Source of the DNA: Flavobacterium ginsenosidimutans
Lineage (GTDB): Bacteria > Bacteroidota > Bacteroidia > Flavobacteriales > Flavobacteriaceae
Assembly (NCBI RefSeq): GCF_003254625.1
Contig: NZ_QJRJ01000078.1
Coordinates: 281,079-345,078 of the forward strand
DNA: 64,000 nt
Direction of reading: 5' to 3'
Both the position numbers and the translations under genes were made by a program. How positions within the stretch are numbered: the stretch's first letter is position 1; each line of letters opens with the position of its first letter. Positions 16,248-24,993 of the stretch are shown piece after piece. Under the pieces are notes generated by a model that searched no databases, was not told the DNA's origin, and saw nothing but the letters and a program-made list of their open reading frames with translations.

Positions 16248-17450
16248 CTAAGATTTCAAAAGTTCCTTCAGTTTTGCTTCCAATTCTGCACCTCTTAAGT
16301 TTTCTCCGATAATTACACCTTTACCGTCTACTAAATAAGTTGCTGGAATTGCTTTTACATTAAATGCTTTGCTCACTTTATCATCGTCTAGAAGATTGTG
16401 CCATTGCATATTTTCTTGTACTAATGCTTTCTGCCAAGCTTTTTCGTCTTTATCGATTGAAACACTTAAAATCTCAAATCCTTTATTCGAATATTCAGCG
16501 TAAGCTGTTTTTAAGTTCGGAATTTCTTTTCGGCATGGACCGCACCAAGATGCCCAAAAATCAACCAAAATATATTTTTTCCCTGCAACGATGTCTTTCG
16601 CATTGAAAGTTTTTCCATCTTTATCTTTTAACCCAAAGTTGGCAATACTTGTTCCCACTAAAGATTTCGGATTCAAATCTTTATCTAGAATTTGACCGTA
16701 GTAACTTTTCTTCGCAGCTTCTGAAAACTGCTCATAAATTGGCTTTTGCTCTGGAGTAAAATAACTGTATGAAGTCATCATAAAAAATGGTCCCCACCAA
16801 TTGGTTTTATGTTTTTCAATCAAATTTTTTGACAACAATTCTACTTTCGTGAAAAACGCTTTTTCTTCTGCTTCAAATTTTTTCCATTGAGCCGTGCTAT
16901 AAACAGAATCCAATAGTTTTTTGTTGTTTTCTTTTTTTGCTTTTCCAGCTAAATTACTTAGTTCGTTAATTCCAACGTGATATGCTTCGTAATCTTTATT
17001 CAATTCTTCTTTAAATGCCGTTTCTTGAACATAATAATCGTGAGATTTAGAACCAGTAATTACTACATCTTTAAAAGAAATCCATTCGCCTTCTTTATCT
17101 GAAACTTTGCCAGTCGCTGTAATTTTTATTTTTGAATTTTCGACCATTACAGAAATATTTCCTTTGCTTTTACCAAAGACAACATAGAAAAAACGAGGTT
17201 CTTTTAGTTTTCCTTCGAAAGTAAATTTCCCGTCTTTTAATGTTGTTTCAGCAACTGGCAGTTCAGAAGAATGCGTAGCGCCTGGAACTAGTTTTACAGC
17301 TGTTCCATCTGCTAAACCAGTGATGTTTCCTTCAATTGTATAAGAAGAAACCGTCGCTGGCGCTGTTTTTTTCTTTTGCGCCTGAATGTTTAATGAAACC
17401 ATAAACAAGCAAATGCACAAGCCTAATATTTTAGATTTAATTGCTTTCAT
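16248..17450 (-). CDS. TlpA-like thioredoxin protein with DUF4369 N-terminal domain
   Basis: This 400-residue exported protein begins with MKAIKSKILGLCICLFMVSL and a cleavage region around NIQAQ; there is no clear lipobox, unlike its paralogue at 15014. Residues about 36-130 are DUF4369-like ('YTIEGNITGLADGTAVKL', 'KFTFEGKLKEPRFFYVV'). The thioredoxin domain has WCGPC at 302-306, followed by 'KAIPATYLVDGKGVIIG' with the cis-proline. It should reduce disulfides in the periplasm or at the outer-membrane inner face. It follows the SusD gene, with a strong intrinsic terminator (17471-17510) whose U tract ends only about 19 bases before its ATG, so its expression probably depends on read-through or on a promoter inside that region. 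Confidence 0.9.
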   Translation of the reverse strand: MKAIKSKILGLCICLFMVSLNIQAQKKKTAPATVSSYTIEGNITGLADGTAVKLVPGATHSSELPVAETTLKDGKFTFEGKLKEPRFFYVVFGKSKGNISVMVENSKIKITATGKVSDKEGEWISFKDVVITGSKSHDYYVQETAFKEELNKDYEAYHVGINELSNLAGKAKKENNKKLLDSVYSTAQWKKFEAEEKAFFTKVELLSKNLIEKHKTNWWGPFFMMTSYSYFTPEQKPIYEQFSEAAKKSYYGQILDKDLNPKSLVGTSIANFGLKDKDGKTFNAKDIVAGKKYILVDFWASWCGPCRKEIPNLKTAYAEYSNKGFEILSVSIDKDEKAWQKALVQENMQWHNLLDDDKVSKAFNVKAIPATYLVDGKGVIIGENLRGAELEAKLKELLKS

Positions 17451-17470
17451 TTTTGATTGATATTTTAGAA

Positions 17471-17510
17471 AAAAGCTTCCCTTTCGGGAAAATCTAATCA
17501 GGAAGCTTTT
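17471..17510 (-). terminator. Intrinsic terminator between SusD and TlpA-like genes
   Basis: Arms 17471-17480 (AAAAGCTTCC) and 17501-17510 (GGAAGCTTTT), perfect 10 bp, followed on the minus strand by six U residues. The SusD stop is 7 bases before it and the next ATG (17450) about 19 bases after it. Confidence 0.8.
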
Positions 17511-17516
17511 CCATTA

Positions 17517-18923
17517 TTATTTGTCTACATTTTGTGTTATTGTTCCGTTTCCTGGGTTTGCTGTAGCACCTTGTGGAAATGGCATTGTCCATAAATGAGA
17601 ATCTGAAGATAACGTGTAAGTAGTTCCGTTTGCTACTTTTGTAAAACTAACTGTGTAAACGCCTTCTGCATTTAAACGGCGTGCGTCTGCAAAAGGAATC
17701 AGCGTGTTAGTAAGTTCATTGTTTTTTGTTCTGAAAATAGCTTTCAAAGCTGTTGTTTTATCTGCAGTCGAAATATCTTGATAAGAAGCAGGAAGAATAC
17801 GAGTTTTACGAACTGTATTCAAAACATTTAATGCTTCACTGATTTGTCCTGCACGTGCCAGACATTCTGCTTTAATCAAATAAACCTCAACCGTTGTGAT
17901 TCCTCCAAAATTAAAAGCACCAGACAAAGTTCTTCTGTAATACGTTTCGGCACCAACAGTATAAAGTTTCCAACGTGAAATAAAACGCGCATCTCCAGCT
18001 TCAAAACGTTGTGCACGCTCAACAGGAATACTATTTTCTGTTGTTAAACTAGAATAAGTACCATGACGATACGTGTAGTTTTCTACATAATTATATCCCA
18101 TTGGAGATGTTGTCGTCGTATACGAATTTGGAAGATCTATAATCGTTTTATTTGCATTGTAATATCCAATCCAATCATACAATTGATTGTTTTCAGCCAA
18201 TGCTAAATCTGCATATTTTAAAGCTTCTGTATAGTTATTCATTTGAAGATAAACTCTTGAATAAAATGCATAACCTGCACCTAAATTTGGATGCAAAGCA
18301 GTTTGCGAAACTTTTAGCAAATACGGTAAAGCTTCTTTAACATCATTCAAGATAAAATCATACATTTCTTGAATCGTTACTTGCTTACTTGGCGCATTAA
18401 TATTGGCACTAGTAATTAACGGAACTGATAATTTTGTTGAAGCTGTAGACGCTACATAAGTATCTGCATAAAAATTAACCAGATTATAGTAATTCATGGC
18501 ACGCAATATTTTTGCTTCTGCCCACACTACTCTTTTTTCGTCATCAGTTGCTTGCGTGGTATTTAATGCATTTTCGATAATTAAATTAAAAGTCGAAATT
18601 CCCGCATAGCTTGAATAATACATTGTTTCATCTGATACTTTCAAGGCAATTCGGTCAGCACTTTCATCCCACATATATAGTGCATTATACAATCTATTAT
18701 TTGCTAAAGATGCAACCGTTACATATTGGTCATTTAATAATTGTGAAGCGCCAGTAATATCAACTCTGTGGTTAGTATACTCGTCGCGTAGAAAAGCTTC
18801 ATAATCAGCTAATGTTGTTGGTGTTTTTGATCCTTTAGGGATATCACTCAAATAATCTTCGCAAGAGGCAAAAGTCAATCCTAAAGCTAAGAAGCACGCT
18901 ATCTTTATATATATATTTTTCAT
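17517..18923 (-). CDS. SusD/RagB-family outer-membrane lipoprotein
   Basis: This 468-residue surface lipoprotein has its lipobox cysteine at C21 (TFASCEDYL). The N-terminal 'SDIPKGSKTPTTLADYEAFL' and the TPR-like helices ('AEAKILRAMNYYNLVNFYAD', 'GAGYAFYSRVYLQMNNY') are typical of SusD. It forms the lid of the SusC channel and captures the ligand at the cell surface. The gene follows its SusC partner by 17 bases. Because the genes downstream encode thioredoxins, a peptidase and DsbD and no glycosidase, the ligand is more likely a peptide, as for RagB, than a glycan (inference). A strong terminator follows the stop codon. Confidence 0.9.
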   Translation of the reverse strand: MKNIYIKIACFLALGLTFASCEDYLSDIPKGSKTPTTLADYEAFLRDEYTNHRVDITGASQLLNDQYVTVASLANNRLYNALYMWDESADRIALKVSDETMYYSSYAGISTFNLIIENALNTTQATDDEKRVVWAEAKILRAMNYYNLVNFYADTYVASTASTKLSVPLITSANINAPSKQVTIQEMYDFILNDVKEALPYLLKVSQTALHPNLGAGYAFYSRVYLQMNNYTEALKYADLALAENNQLYDWIGYYNANKTIIDLPNSYTTTTSPMGYNYVENYTYRHGTYSSLTTENSIPVERAQRFEAGDARFISRWKLYTVGAETYYRRTLSGAFNFGGITTVEVYLIKAECLARAGQISEALNVLNTVRKTRILPASYQDISTADKTTALKAIFRTKNNELTNTLIPFADARRLNAEGVYTVSFTKVANGTTYTLSSDSHLWTMPFPQGATANPGNGTITQNVDK

Positions 18924-18940
18924 CGTCTAGTCTTTATAAA

Positions 18941-21900
18941 TTAGAAATTAACATTTACGCCCATAACAAAGCTTGGAGATTGGAAACCGCCTAGCAAATA
19001 TTTAGCATCTCTGCTTTTTGCAAAAGTGTATACGTTTTCTGCATTTAAATTGAAACGTACGCCATCTAATTTTACTCTCTTAATAATGTCTTTTGGCATT
19101 TGGTAAGACAGCGAAATGTTGCTTAATCTCACATTTGATGCATCTAGAATATTAATATCTGCATACGAATAAATAGTACGAGAATCTGAACTAAATTCTG
19201 GATCATACTCGTAAACTGCTCTTGGAACATTTGTGAAAGCTTCATCTCCAGGCTGCATCCAACGATCTGCAATATGATTGTTTACTACAGAAATATTGGT
19301 TATGTAACCTCCTGCTGCACTATTATAAGTATTATTCAGCATTGGCAAGAAAGTATTTCTTATTTTATGTCCTAACTCGTAAATGAAAAGTGCCGAAAGT
19401 GAGAAGTTTTTATAATTAGCCGAAGTATGGAAAGATCCGCTTTGCGTAGGAACTGTTGAGCCATAATCTTTGATAGCATCAATTTGTCCCGGATTGTATT
19501 TTACTGCAGTTCCTGAAGCATCATAAACTTGAGGAATTCCTGTGCTGCTTAATCCAGCCCATTTGTAACCATAAATAGAGTTAAAACTTGTTCCAACTCT
19601 TGGAAAAGCCTGTGGGTAATCTAACTGAAGGTAATAAACTGGAGCTGTTACGTTTACGTAATCCACCACGTTTTTGTTGTAAGCATATAAAACTGCTGCA
19701 TCCCAAGAGAATGAAGGTGTTTTTACAATAGTTCCTCTCAAAGTTACTTCGACACCTTTATTGGTCATTGCTCCGTTGTTAAGCGTGTAAGTAGAATAAC
19801 CCCATCCTTCTGTTGGAATTCCTTGACTGCTCGCTAATAAATCTTGTCCTTTTTTTCTATACACATCAAAAGTTCCGCTTAATCTACTTTTGAAGAATGA
19901 AAAGTCTAAACCAATATCTGTTGTAGTTGTTTTTTCCCAAGATAATTCAGGGTTTGGTCGCTTACTTACTGTTCCTTGATTTCCTCCAACATTTGAGTTA
20001 GAATTGTAATATGCTGTTAAATATGGCGCAGAATCTTTAGCAACATTTCCTCCGATACCATAAGAAGCACGAAGTTTAAGTCCGTCTACCCAATCAACAT
20101 CAAAAAATGATTCTTTATCAATATTCCATCCTGCTCCAGTTGACCAAGTTGGTTTATTTTGATATTTACTGTCTGTTCCCCAAAGATTAGAACGATCCCA
20201 ACGAATACTTCCTGAAAGCGTATATCTTCTATCGTAAGTATAACCTCCTGTTCCATACACTGAAACGTAACGGTTTTGTAATTCTTTTTCTAATGAAAAT
20301 TCGCTTTGCGACATATAACCGCCAAAAACAGTTCCGTATACTTTTAATAAATCAGCTTGATTTATTGGAGCAAAACCTAAAGTTTGTGAATCGTAACCGT
20401 AGCGCGTGTTATCGTTATATTCTTGTTTTGAATGACGGATTTCCATACCAGCAATAGCAGAAAAATCATGCTTTTCAGCAAAAGTCTGATTGAAGTTTAA
20501 CTGCTGACGGAAATTATATGCATTAGAAAACTGATTCGTTTCTTTAACAATGTCTCCATAAGGCAAATTATAAACGGCTTTGTTATTGGCAATTGTTACC
20601 ATTCCGTTTACTTTACTTCTTACATAATATGAATTTTTGTCATATAATTGACTAGCGCGATCTGAAGCAAATTCGTATTGGAACATTGCATTGTATGTAA
20701 ATGCTTTACTGAATTTTACATTGAATTTAGCAAAAGTCCTATTTAAGAAACTTTTGTTTTCAACTAAATTTCTACCAAACTCATCCATTGGCGTAATATC
20801 CATGTTGTAAAGACCATAAGTCTGCATAGAATTTAGCGTAAAGTTGTTGTAACGAGAAGCAGCTGTAGAAACAAAATTAGTTCCGTCATTATTCACCAAT
20901 TGATTGTATGGCTGATATTTATATCCTGGACCTGAAGTAAAATCAGGTTGTGAGGCAAAATAACTTTGTGTATCTCCTTTTCCAAAATTCGTATAAGTTC
21001 CTAAATCTAAAGACAGCCAGCTGTTAATTTGAGTTGTATTTTTCAAATTAATCCCAACCGATTCATTTTCAGTATAAATATCTTCAAACTGATTATTTTT
21101 ATAAGTCAAAGAAGCATTAAAAGTATTATTTTCTGTAGCTTTTCCTAAACTAAGGTTATGCTGCATAAAATATTGGTCGCGTTTTGCATATTTAGCAATA
21201 TCATCAAAATATTTATAACCTTGCCCACCAAGCTGATCTAAACGGCTGTTCATTTCTGCTTGAGAAATATTTCCAGCATAACCGTTTAAAATAGTCTGCA
21301 TTCCTAAACTTGTATATACCGCATTATTCAATAATGATTGTGCATATGTGCTTGCATTAGCAGTTTTCAAATTCGGATTTCCATCTGCCCATCCTCTTTC
21401 TAAACCAATAATATCATTAGAATCAGTAAGGTTTCCAGTATAATTTCTATAAGGAGTAACGGTTAAATTGCTTGAAAACGAAATATTTGTTTTTCCAGCT
21501 TTTGCTTTTTTAGTTGTAATTACCACAACTCCATTTGCCGCGCGAGCACCATAAATAGATGAAGCCGCAGCATCTTTTAAAACCGTAATTGTTTCAATAT
21601 CTTCTAAGTTTAAACTAGGAAGATTTTCTTCTATAGTTGCATAAGGAGTTAATCTAGTATTTTCAACAGGAAAACCATCAATAACATATAAAGGAGCTGT
21701 AGCATTAGTATTCATAGAAGTTGTACCACGAATTCTTCCATCTTGATATCCAACAATACGTCCTTCTAAAATTTTATCTAAACCGCTTAATCGTTGTTCT
21801 TTAAAATCTACTGCTTTCAAACTTGAGAAAGATCCTGTTGCTTTTTCTTCGGAAATATCTTGGTAACCTGTTTTCAAAACAAGTCCTTCCAATTCTAGGA

Positions 21901-22522
21901 CGTCTTCTTTTAAAACAACGTTGATAACACTTCTGCCTTCAACTTTAATTTCTTGTCTAACATATCCTAAATAAGAATATGCCAAAGTAGTTTCGCTGCT
22001 TACCGCAATAATCTGATATTCTCCATTAAAATCGGTATTTACACCTCTTCCAGAACCATTATCAGCAACTGCTGCGCCTACTAAAGGCATTCCTTTTTCA
22101 TCTGTGACTCTTCCTTTTACAATAAAATCTGCCACTGGTTTTTTAACTTCAGAAGAAGTCTTTTTTGGCATCAAAATAATATGGTTACCAGACACTTTAA
22201 AATCGGTACTGGTATTATTAAAAATTTTGCCTAACACAACTTCTATCGAAGTGTCACTCGCATTTACGTCGATTACTCTAGTTAAGTCGACAGATCTTAC
22301 ATTGTAAACAAATCTATAATCTGTTGTATATTCAATCCTTTCGATAACTTTTGCAACAGTCATATTATTGACATTAAAAGAAATCTTGGTTTTTTGAGAA
22401 TAACTGGTTCCGGCGTGCATTATACTTAAGGCAGTTAGCAGAAATAATGTGGTCAATTTCATTTTCAAATCAAATTTCAAAAAAGGCTTATCAAACCTGA
22501 TTTTGTTCAAGAGTTTTTTCAT
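18941..22522 (-). CDS. SusC/RagA-family TonB-dependent transporter with STN domain
   Basis: This 1193-residue outer-membrane transporter has, in order: a signal region (a second start at residue 21, MKLTTLFLLTAL, gives a more normal leader); an STN domain about 48-110 ('FNVNNMTVAKVIERIEY', 'GNHIILMPKK') that signals to an anti-sigma factor; a carboxypeptidase-regulatory-like beta domain ('VKGRVTDEKGMPLVGAAV'); the plug ('SIYGARAANGVVVITTKKAK'); and a 22-strand barrel ending in 'SFVMGVNVNF'. The STN domain fits control by the FecR/ECF pair encoded just upstream. It is expected to import the ligand captured by SusD using TonB energy. A hairpin lies in the 170-base gap before it. Confidence 0.93.
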   Translation of the reverse strand: MKKLLNKIRFDKPFLKFDLKMKLTTLFLLTALSIMHAGTSYSQKTKISFNVNNMTVAKVIERIEYTTDYRFVYNVRSVDLTRVIDVNASDTSIEVVLGKIFNNTSTDFKVSGNHIILMPKKTSSEVKKPVADFIVKGRVTDEKGMPLVGAAVADNGSGRGVNTDFNGEYQIIAVSSETTLAYSYLGYVRQEIKVEGRSVINVVLKEDVLELEGLVLKTGYQDISEEKATGSFSSLKAVDFKEQRLSGLDKILEGRIVGYQDGRIRGTTSMNTNATAPLYVIDGFPVENTRLTPYATIEENLPSLNLEDIETITVLKDAAASSIYGARAANGVVVITTKKAKAGKTNISFSSNLTVTPYRNYTGNLTDSNDIIGLERGWADGNPNLKTANASTYAQSLLNNAVYTSLGMQTILNGYAGNISQAEMNSRLDQLGGQGYKYFDDIAKYAKRDQYFMQHNLSLGKATENNTFNASLTYKNNQFEDIYTENESVGINLKNTTQINSWLSLDLGTYTNFGKGDTQSYFASQPDFTSGPGYKYQPYNQLVNNDGTNFVSTAASRYNNFTLNSMQTYGLYNMDITPMDEFGRNLVENKSFLNRTFAKFNVKFSKAFTYNAMFQYEFASDRASQLYDKNSYYVRSKVNGMVTIANNKAVYNLPYGDIVKETNQFSNAYNFRQQLNFNQTFAEKHDFSAIAGMEIRHSKQEYNDNTRYGYDSQTLGFAPINQADLLKVYGTVFGGYMSQSEFSLEKELQNRYVSVYGTGGYTYDRRYTLSGSIRWDRSNLWGTDSKYQNKPTWSTGAGWNIDKESFFDVDWVDGLKLRASYGIGGNVAKDSAPYLTAYYNSNSNVGGNQGTVSKRPNPELSWEKTTTTDIGLDFSFFKSRLSGTFDVYRKKGQDLLASSQGIPTEGWGYSTYTLNNGAMTNKGVEVTLRGTIVKTPSFSWDAAVLYAYNKNVVDYVNVTAPVYYLQLDYPQAFPRVGTSFNSIYGYKWAGLSSTGIPQVYDASGTAVKYNPGQIDAIKDYGSTVPTQSGSFHTSANYKNFSLSALFIYELGHKIRNTFLPMLNNTYNSAAGGYITNISVVNNHIADRWMQPGDEAFTNVPRAVYEYDPEFSSDSRTIYSYADINILDASNVRLSNISLSYQMPKDIIKRVKLDGVRFNLNAENVYTFAKSRDAKYLLGGFQSPSFVMGVNVNF

Positions 22523-22579
22523 ACTTTTAAAATGTTTTTTTTAATGTTGGTTGGTTAATTAACTGACCGCATACACTCT

Positions 22580-22607
22580 ACCGGGAAATGTTGGCGCATT
22601 TTCCGGT
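22580..22607 (+). terminator. Hairpin with plus-strand T tract upstream of the STN-type susC gene
   Basis: ACCGGGAAATG (22580-22590) and CATTTTCCGGT (22597-22607) pair over 11 bp with one wobble; seven T residues follow on the plus strand. All neighbouring genes are on the minus strand, so as a terminator it would only act on an antisense transcript; on the minus strand it would be 5'-leader structure of the susC mRNA. Confidence 0.45.
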
Positions 22608-22692
22608 TTTTTTATAACGATCCTATTCATTTTTGGATTTTTGTTACATAGGCGTCTTTTTAATTGTTAATTATAAATTGTTAATTGATAAT

Positions 22693-23844
22693 TTACTTTA
22701 TCGTTATTTTGTCTTGGTTAATAATGTAATCAATTTCATAACTGTCACTGAAATATTTCAAAACCACTTCAATTGGTTCATTATCAAAACGGGCATTAAA
22801 AATTTCTCTTCCTAATGTTTTATTTCGGTTAATGAAAGTCACATTATACTGGCGTTCCAGTTTTTTAATAATATCATCGAAAGAAGCATTTTTAAATACC
22901 AAACTTCCCTTTACCCAAGCTGTATAATAATCTGTATTTACTTGTTCTGTTTTAAAAGTGGTCTGTCCTTTTAAATTGGAAGCTTTAAATCCTGGTGTCA
23001 AAAACACCTGATTATCATTTGTTTTCTGATCTTTATAAAGCGAAACTTTTCCTTCAACCAATACCACATCTGTGCTTGCATTATTAGCATAAGAATCTAC
23101 ATTAAACTTAGTTCCTAAAACCTCAACATTAACTTGCTGTGAATTAACCGTAAACGGATGCGCTTTGTCTTTACTCACTTCAAAATAAGCTTCACCACTC
23201 AGATACACTTGTCTGTTTTTGTTTTTGCCAAACTGAACTGGATATCGCAATGATGTTCCTGAATTAAGATGCACTAATGTTCCGTCTGATAGTTGCACTT
23301 CGAATTTCTTCCCGTAAGGAACTTTCAAAGTATTGTAAACCAATTCTCCTTCAGCGAAAGCTTTATCATAAACCAGTCTATTTTTCTCTTGTTTTCCAAT
23401 AATATTTCCATCTTTATCTGTTACCTCTTTTTCTTCAGAAGTATCAATGTTTTCTGAAGAACCATTACCATATTGCAAAACAATTTCATCTACTCTTGGT
23501 ACAATAACATTTTTTCTAGCATGTTCAGAACTTGAATTTTTATAGAAATAAAATCCGCCAAGAGCCACAACCAAAATCGCCGCATATTTATAATAAGATG
23601 AAAATCTTCTTTTAGTAAAAACATTATTTTCCTTTTCAATTCTTTCTGAAAGCTGTTTTCTAACTTCAGAAGAATCAAAAGAGTTCAAAGCAGTATCAAT
23701 TGCATAATTCGTTTTTACAAAATCCTTAAATACAATTTGATTCTCTTCTTCTTTTAACCACTCGGTAAGCTGCTCAATTTCTTCATGAGAAGCCTGATTT
23801 GTGATAAATTTAACAATTAGTCTCTCTGACTTTTTTACTGTCAT
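22693..23844 (-). CDS. FecR-family anti-sigma factor
   Basis: This is a 383-residue inner-membrane regulator. The N-terminal cytoplasmic part (about 1-84) contains the sigma-binding region, a single membrane segment follows at about 86-104 ('YYKYAAILVVALGGFYFY'), then the periplasmic FecR domain ('VPYGKKFEVQLSDGTLVHLN', 'VYLSGEAYFEVSKD', 'VEVLGTKFNVDSY') and a C-terminal DUF4974 domain ('FKNASFDDIIKKLERQYNV'). It should hold the ECF sigma factor inactive until the STN domain of the downstream SusC signals ligand binding. The gene is read in the same direction as susC but away from the sigma gene at 24125, with 280 bases between them; the usual order is sigma then FecR on one strand. Confidence 0.92.
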   Translation of the reverse strand: MTVKKSERLIVKFITNQASHEEIEQLTEWLKEEENQIVFKDFVKTNYAIDTALNSFDSSEVRKQLSERIEKENNVFTKRRFSSYYKYAAILVVALGGFYFYKNSSSEHARKNVIVPRVDEIVLQYGNGSSENIDTSEEKEVTDKDGNIIGKQEKNRLVYDKAFAEGELVYNTLKVPYGKKFEVQLSDGTLVHLNSGTSLRYPVQFGKNKNRQVYLSGEAYFEVSKDKAHPFTVNSQQVNVEVLGTKFNVDSYANNASTDVVLVEGKVSLYKDQKTNDNQVFLTPGFKASNLKGQTTFKTEQVNTDYYTAWVKGSLVFKNASFDDIIKKLERQYNVTFINRNKTLGREIFNARFDNEPIEVVLKYFSDSYEIDYIINQDKITIK

Positions 23845-24086
23845 TTTAGTCGTTTTTTGATATTATTACGAAACCAAAAAACAAAACCCTAACAATTTGA
23901 TAAAGTTTTTTTCATTTTACTGATTTTTTTCTTTTTCACAAGTCTTTTCTCTCAATAAAACTCGACTAATTTGGTAGAAATTATAAAGTAAAAGATTTAT
24001 ATTTGCATTTTATTCCTTTTTTATTTGTAATAATTTTCAAATAGAAAGGCAAAAAAGCAGGTCTTTTTATGAAATTCAGTTCACTT

Positions 24087-24120
24087 TTTGACCTAAAAAA
24101 CTATTAATTTATATATTTGT
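24087..24120 (+). promoter_or_regulatory. Bacteroidota promoter of the ECF sigma gene
   Basis: TTTG (24087-24090), 21-base spacer, then TATATTTG (24112-24119), matching the Flavobacterium/Bacteroides TTTG/TAnnTTTG consensus. The first ATG is at 24125, five bases later, so the mRNA would have almost no leader. Confidence 0.65.
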
Positions 24121-24124
24121 TTTT

Positions 24125-24730
24125 ATGAAGATGGATGATTACAGCGATAATACTACACTAATTGAGTCTCTAAAAAATGGAGATGAAAGCGCTTACACCT
24201 ATCTTATCGACACGTATCATCATAAACTTTGCGTGTATGCCAACAGTTTGGTGAAAAATGTTTACAGCGCCGAAGATATCGTTCAGAATGTCTTTATAAA
24301 AGTTTGGGAACAACGTACAAGATTAAAAACAGATCATTCTCTAAAAAGTTTTCTTTACAAATTGGTTTACAATGAGTTTATCGATTTATATAGAAAAAAT
24401 CAATCTTTGTTTTCTCTCGAAAAATCATATCACGATGCTTTAAACGGAATTGTTCAAGAAGAAGATTCTGAATCTTTCCAAAGGGTTTTGAATGCCGTAA
24501 ATAAAGAGATTCAGAATTTACCACCAAAATGCAAAGAGGTTTTTATTTTGAGCAAAAAAGAAGGTTTAACAAATATCGAAATCGCAGAACATTTAGATGT
24601 TTCTATCAAAACTGTTGAAGCTCAGATTACAAAGGCATTTTCGATTTTGCGCTCTTCGTTAGAAGAAAAAGTGAAGAGTGTTTTGTTTCTTATGTTTTCA
24701 AAGAAAAAAATACAGACTAAGCCTAATTAG
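24125..24730 (+). CDS. ECF-type RNA polymerase sigma factor (FecI/RpoE-like)
   Basis: This is a 201-residue sigma factor. Region 2 spans about residues 22-90 ('YTYLIDTYHHKLCVYANSLV', 'AEDIVQNVFIKVWEQR', 'SFLYKLVYNEFIDLYRK') and region 4 about 135-190 ('NLPPKCKEVFILSKKEGLTN', 'AEHLDVSIKTVEAQITKAF'). There is no extra C-terminal domain. It should drive the SusC/SusD operon at 17.5-22.5 kb when released by the FecR protein encoded divergently at 22693-23844. A second ATG at 24131 is an equally possible start, because the first one lies only five bases after a consensus -7 promoter box. Divergent placement of sigma and anti-sigma genes is less common than a shared operon. Confidence 0.93.
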   Translation: MKMDDYSDNTTLIESLKNGDESAYTYLIDTYHHKLCVYANSLVKNVYSAEDIVQNVFIKVWEQRTRLKTDHSLKSFLYKLVYNEFIDLYRKNQSLFSLEKSYHDALNGIVQEEDSESFQRVLNAVNKEIQNLPPKCKEVFILSKKEGLTNIEIAEHLDVSIKTVEAQITKAFSILRSSLEEKVKSVLFLMFSKKKIQTKPN

Positions 24731-24806
24731 TTGATATTGTAATAAAAATCTTTCTTTTAAAACAACTAAAACACTAATAAGCAAACACTTACCACTATAA
24801 TCAAAA

Positions 24807-24838
24807 TTTGTCGTTTTCAAAATAATGATTATCTTTGC
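24807..24838 (+). promoter_or_regulatory. Consensus promoter in front of the 45-residue ORF
   Basis: TTTG (24807-24810), 19-base spacer, TATCTTTGC (24830-24838): a perfect TAnnTTTG with favoured C after it. The ATG of the small ORF is at 24845, six bases later, implying a leaderless or near-leaderless mRNA. Confidence 0.7.
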
Positions 24839-24844
24839 ACTATT

Positions 24845-24982
24845 ATGAAAACACAGTCATTACATATTACAAAACCATCTAAAGAAACATTAGAGTTTTT
24901 TAGAAATCTTCGTACTTCAAAAGAAGAAAACAAAGCAAAATTAATTGCTAAAAAAGACATTTATTTCCCTAAGTCTAAATAA
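24845..24982 (+). CDS. Small basic 45-residue protein of unknown function
   Basis: A short ORF begins with MKTQSLHITKPSKETLEFFR and ends in IYFPKSK. It is basic, hydrophilic, and its first part suggests one amphipathic helix. I recognise no family. It is supported by a consensus promoter placed right before it and by a tight link (11 bases) to the DUF6169-like gene that follows. Length, charge and linkage are compatible with an antidote- or cofactor-like small partner, but there is no direct evidence for a toxin-antitoxin pair. It could also be a leader peptide for the next gene. Confidence 0.5.
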   Translation: MKTQSLHITKPSKETLEFFRNLRTSKEENKAKLIAKKDIYFPKSK

Positions 24983-24993
24983 TACTTTAAATC

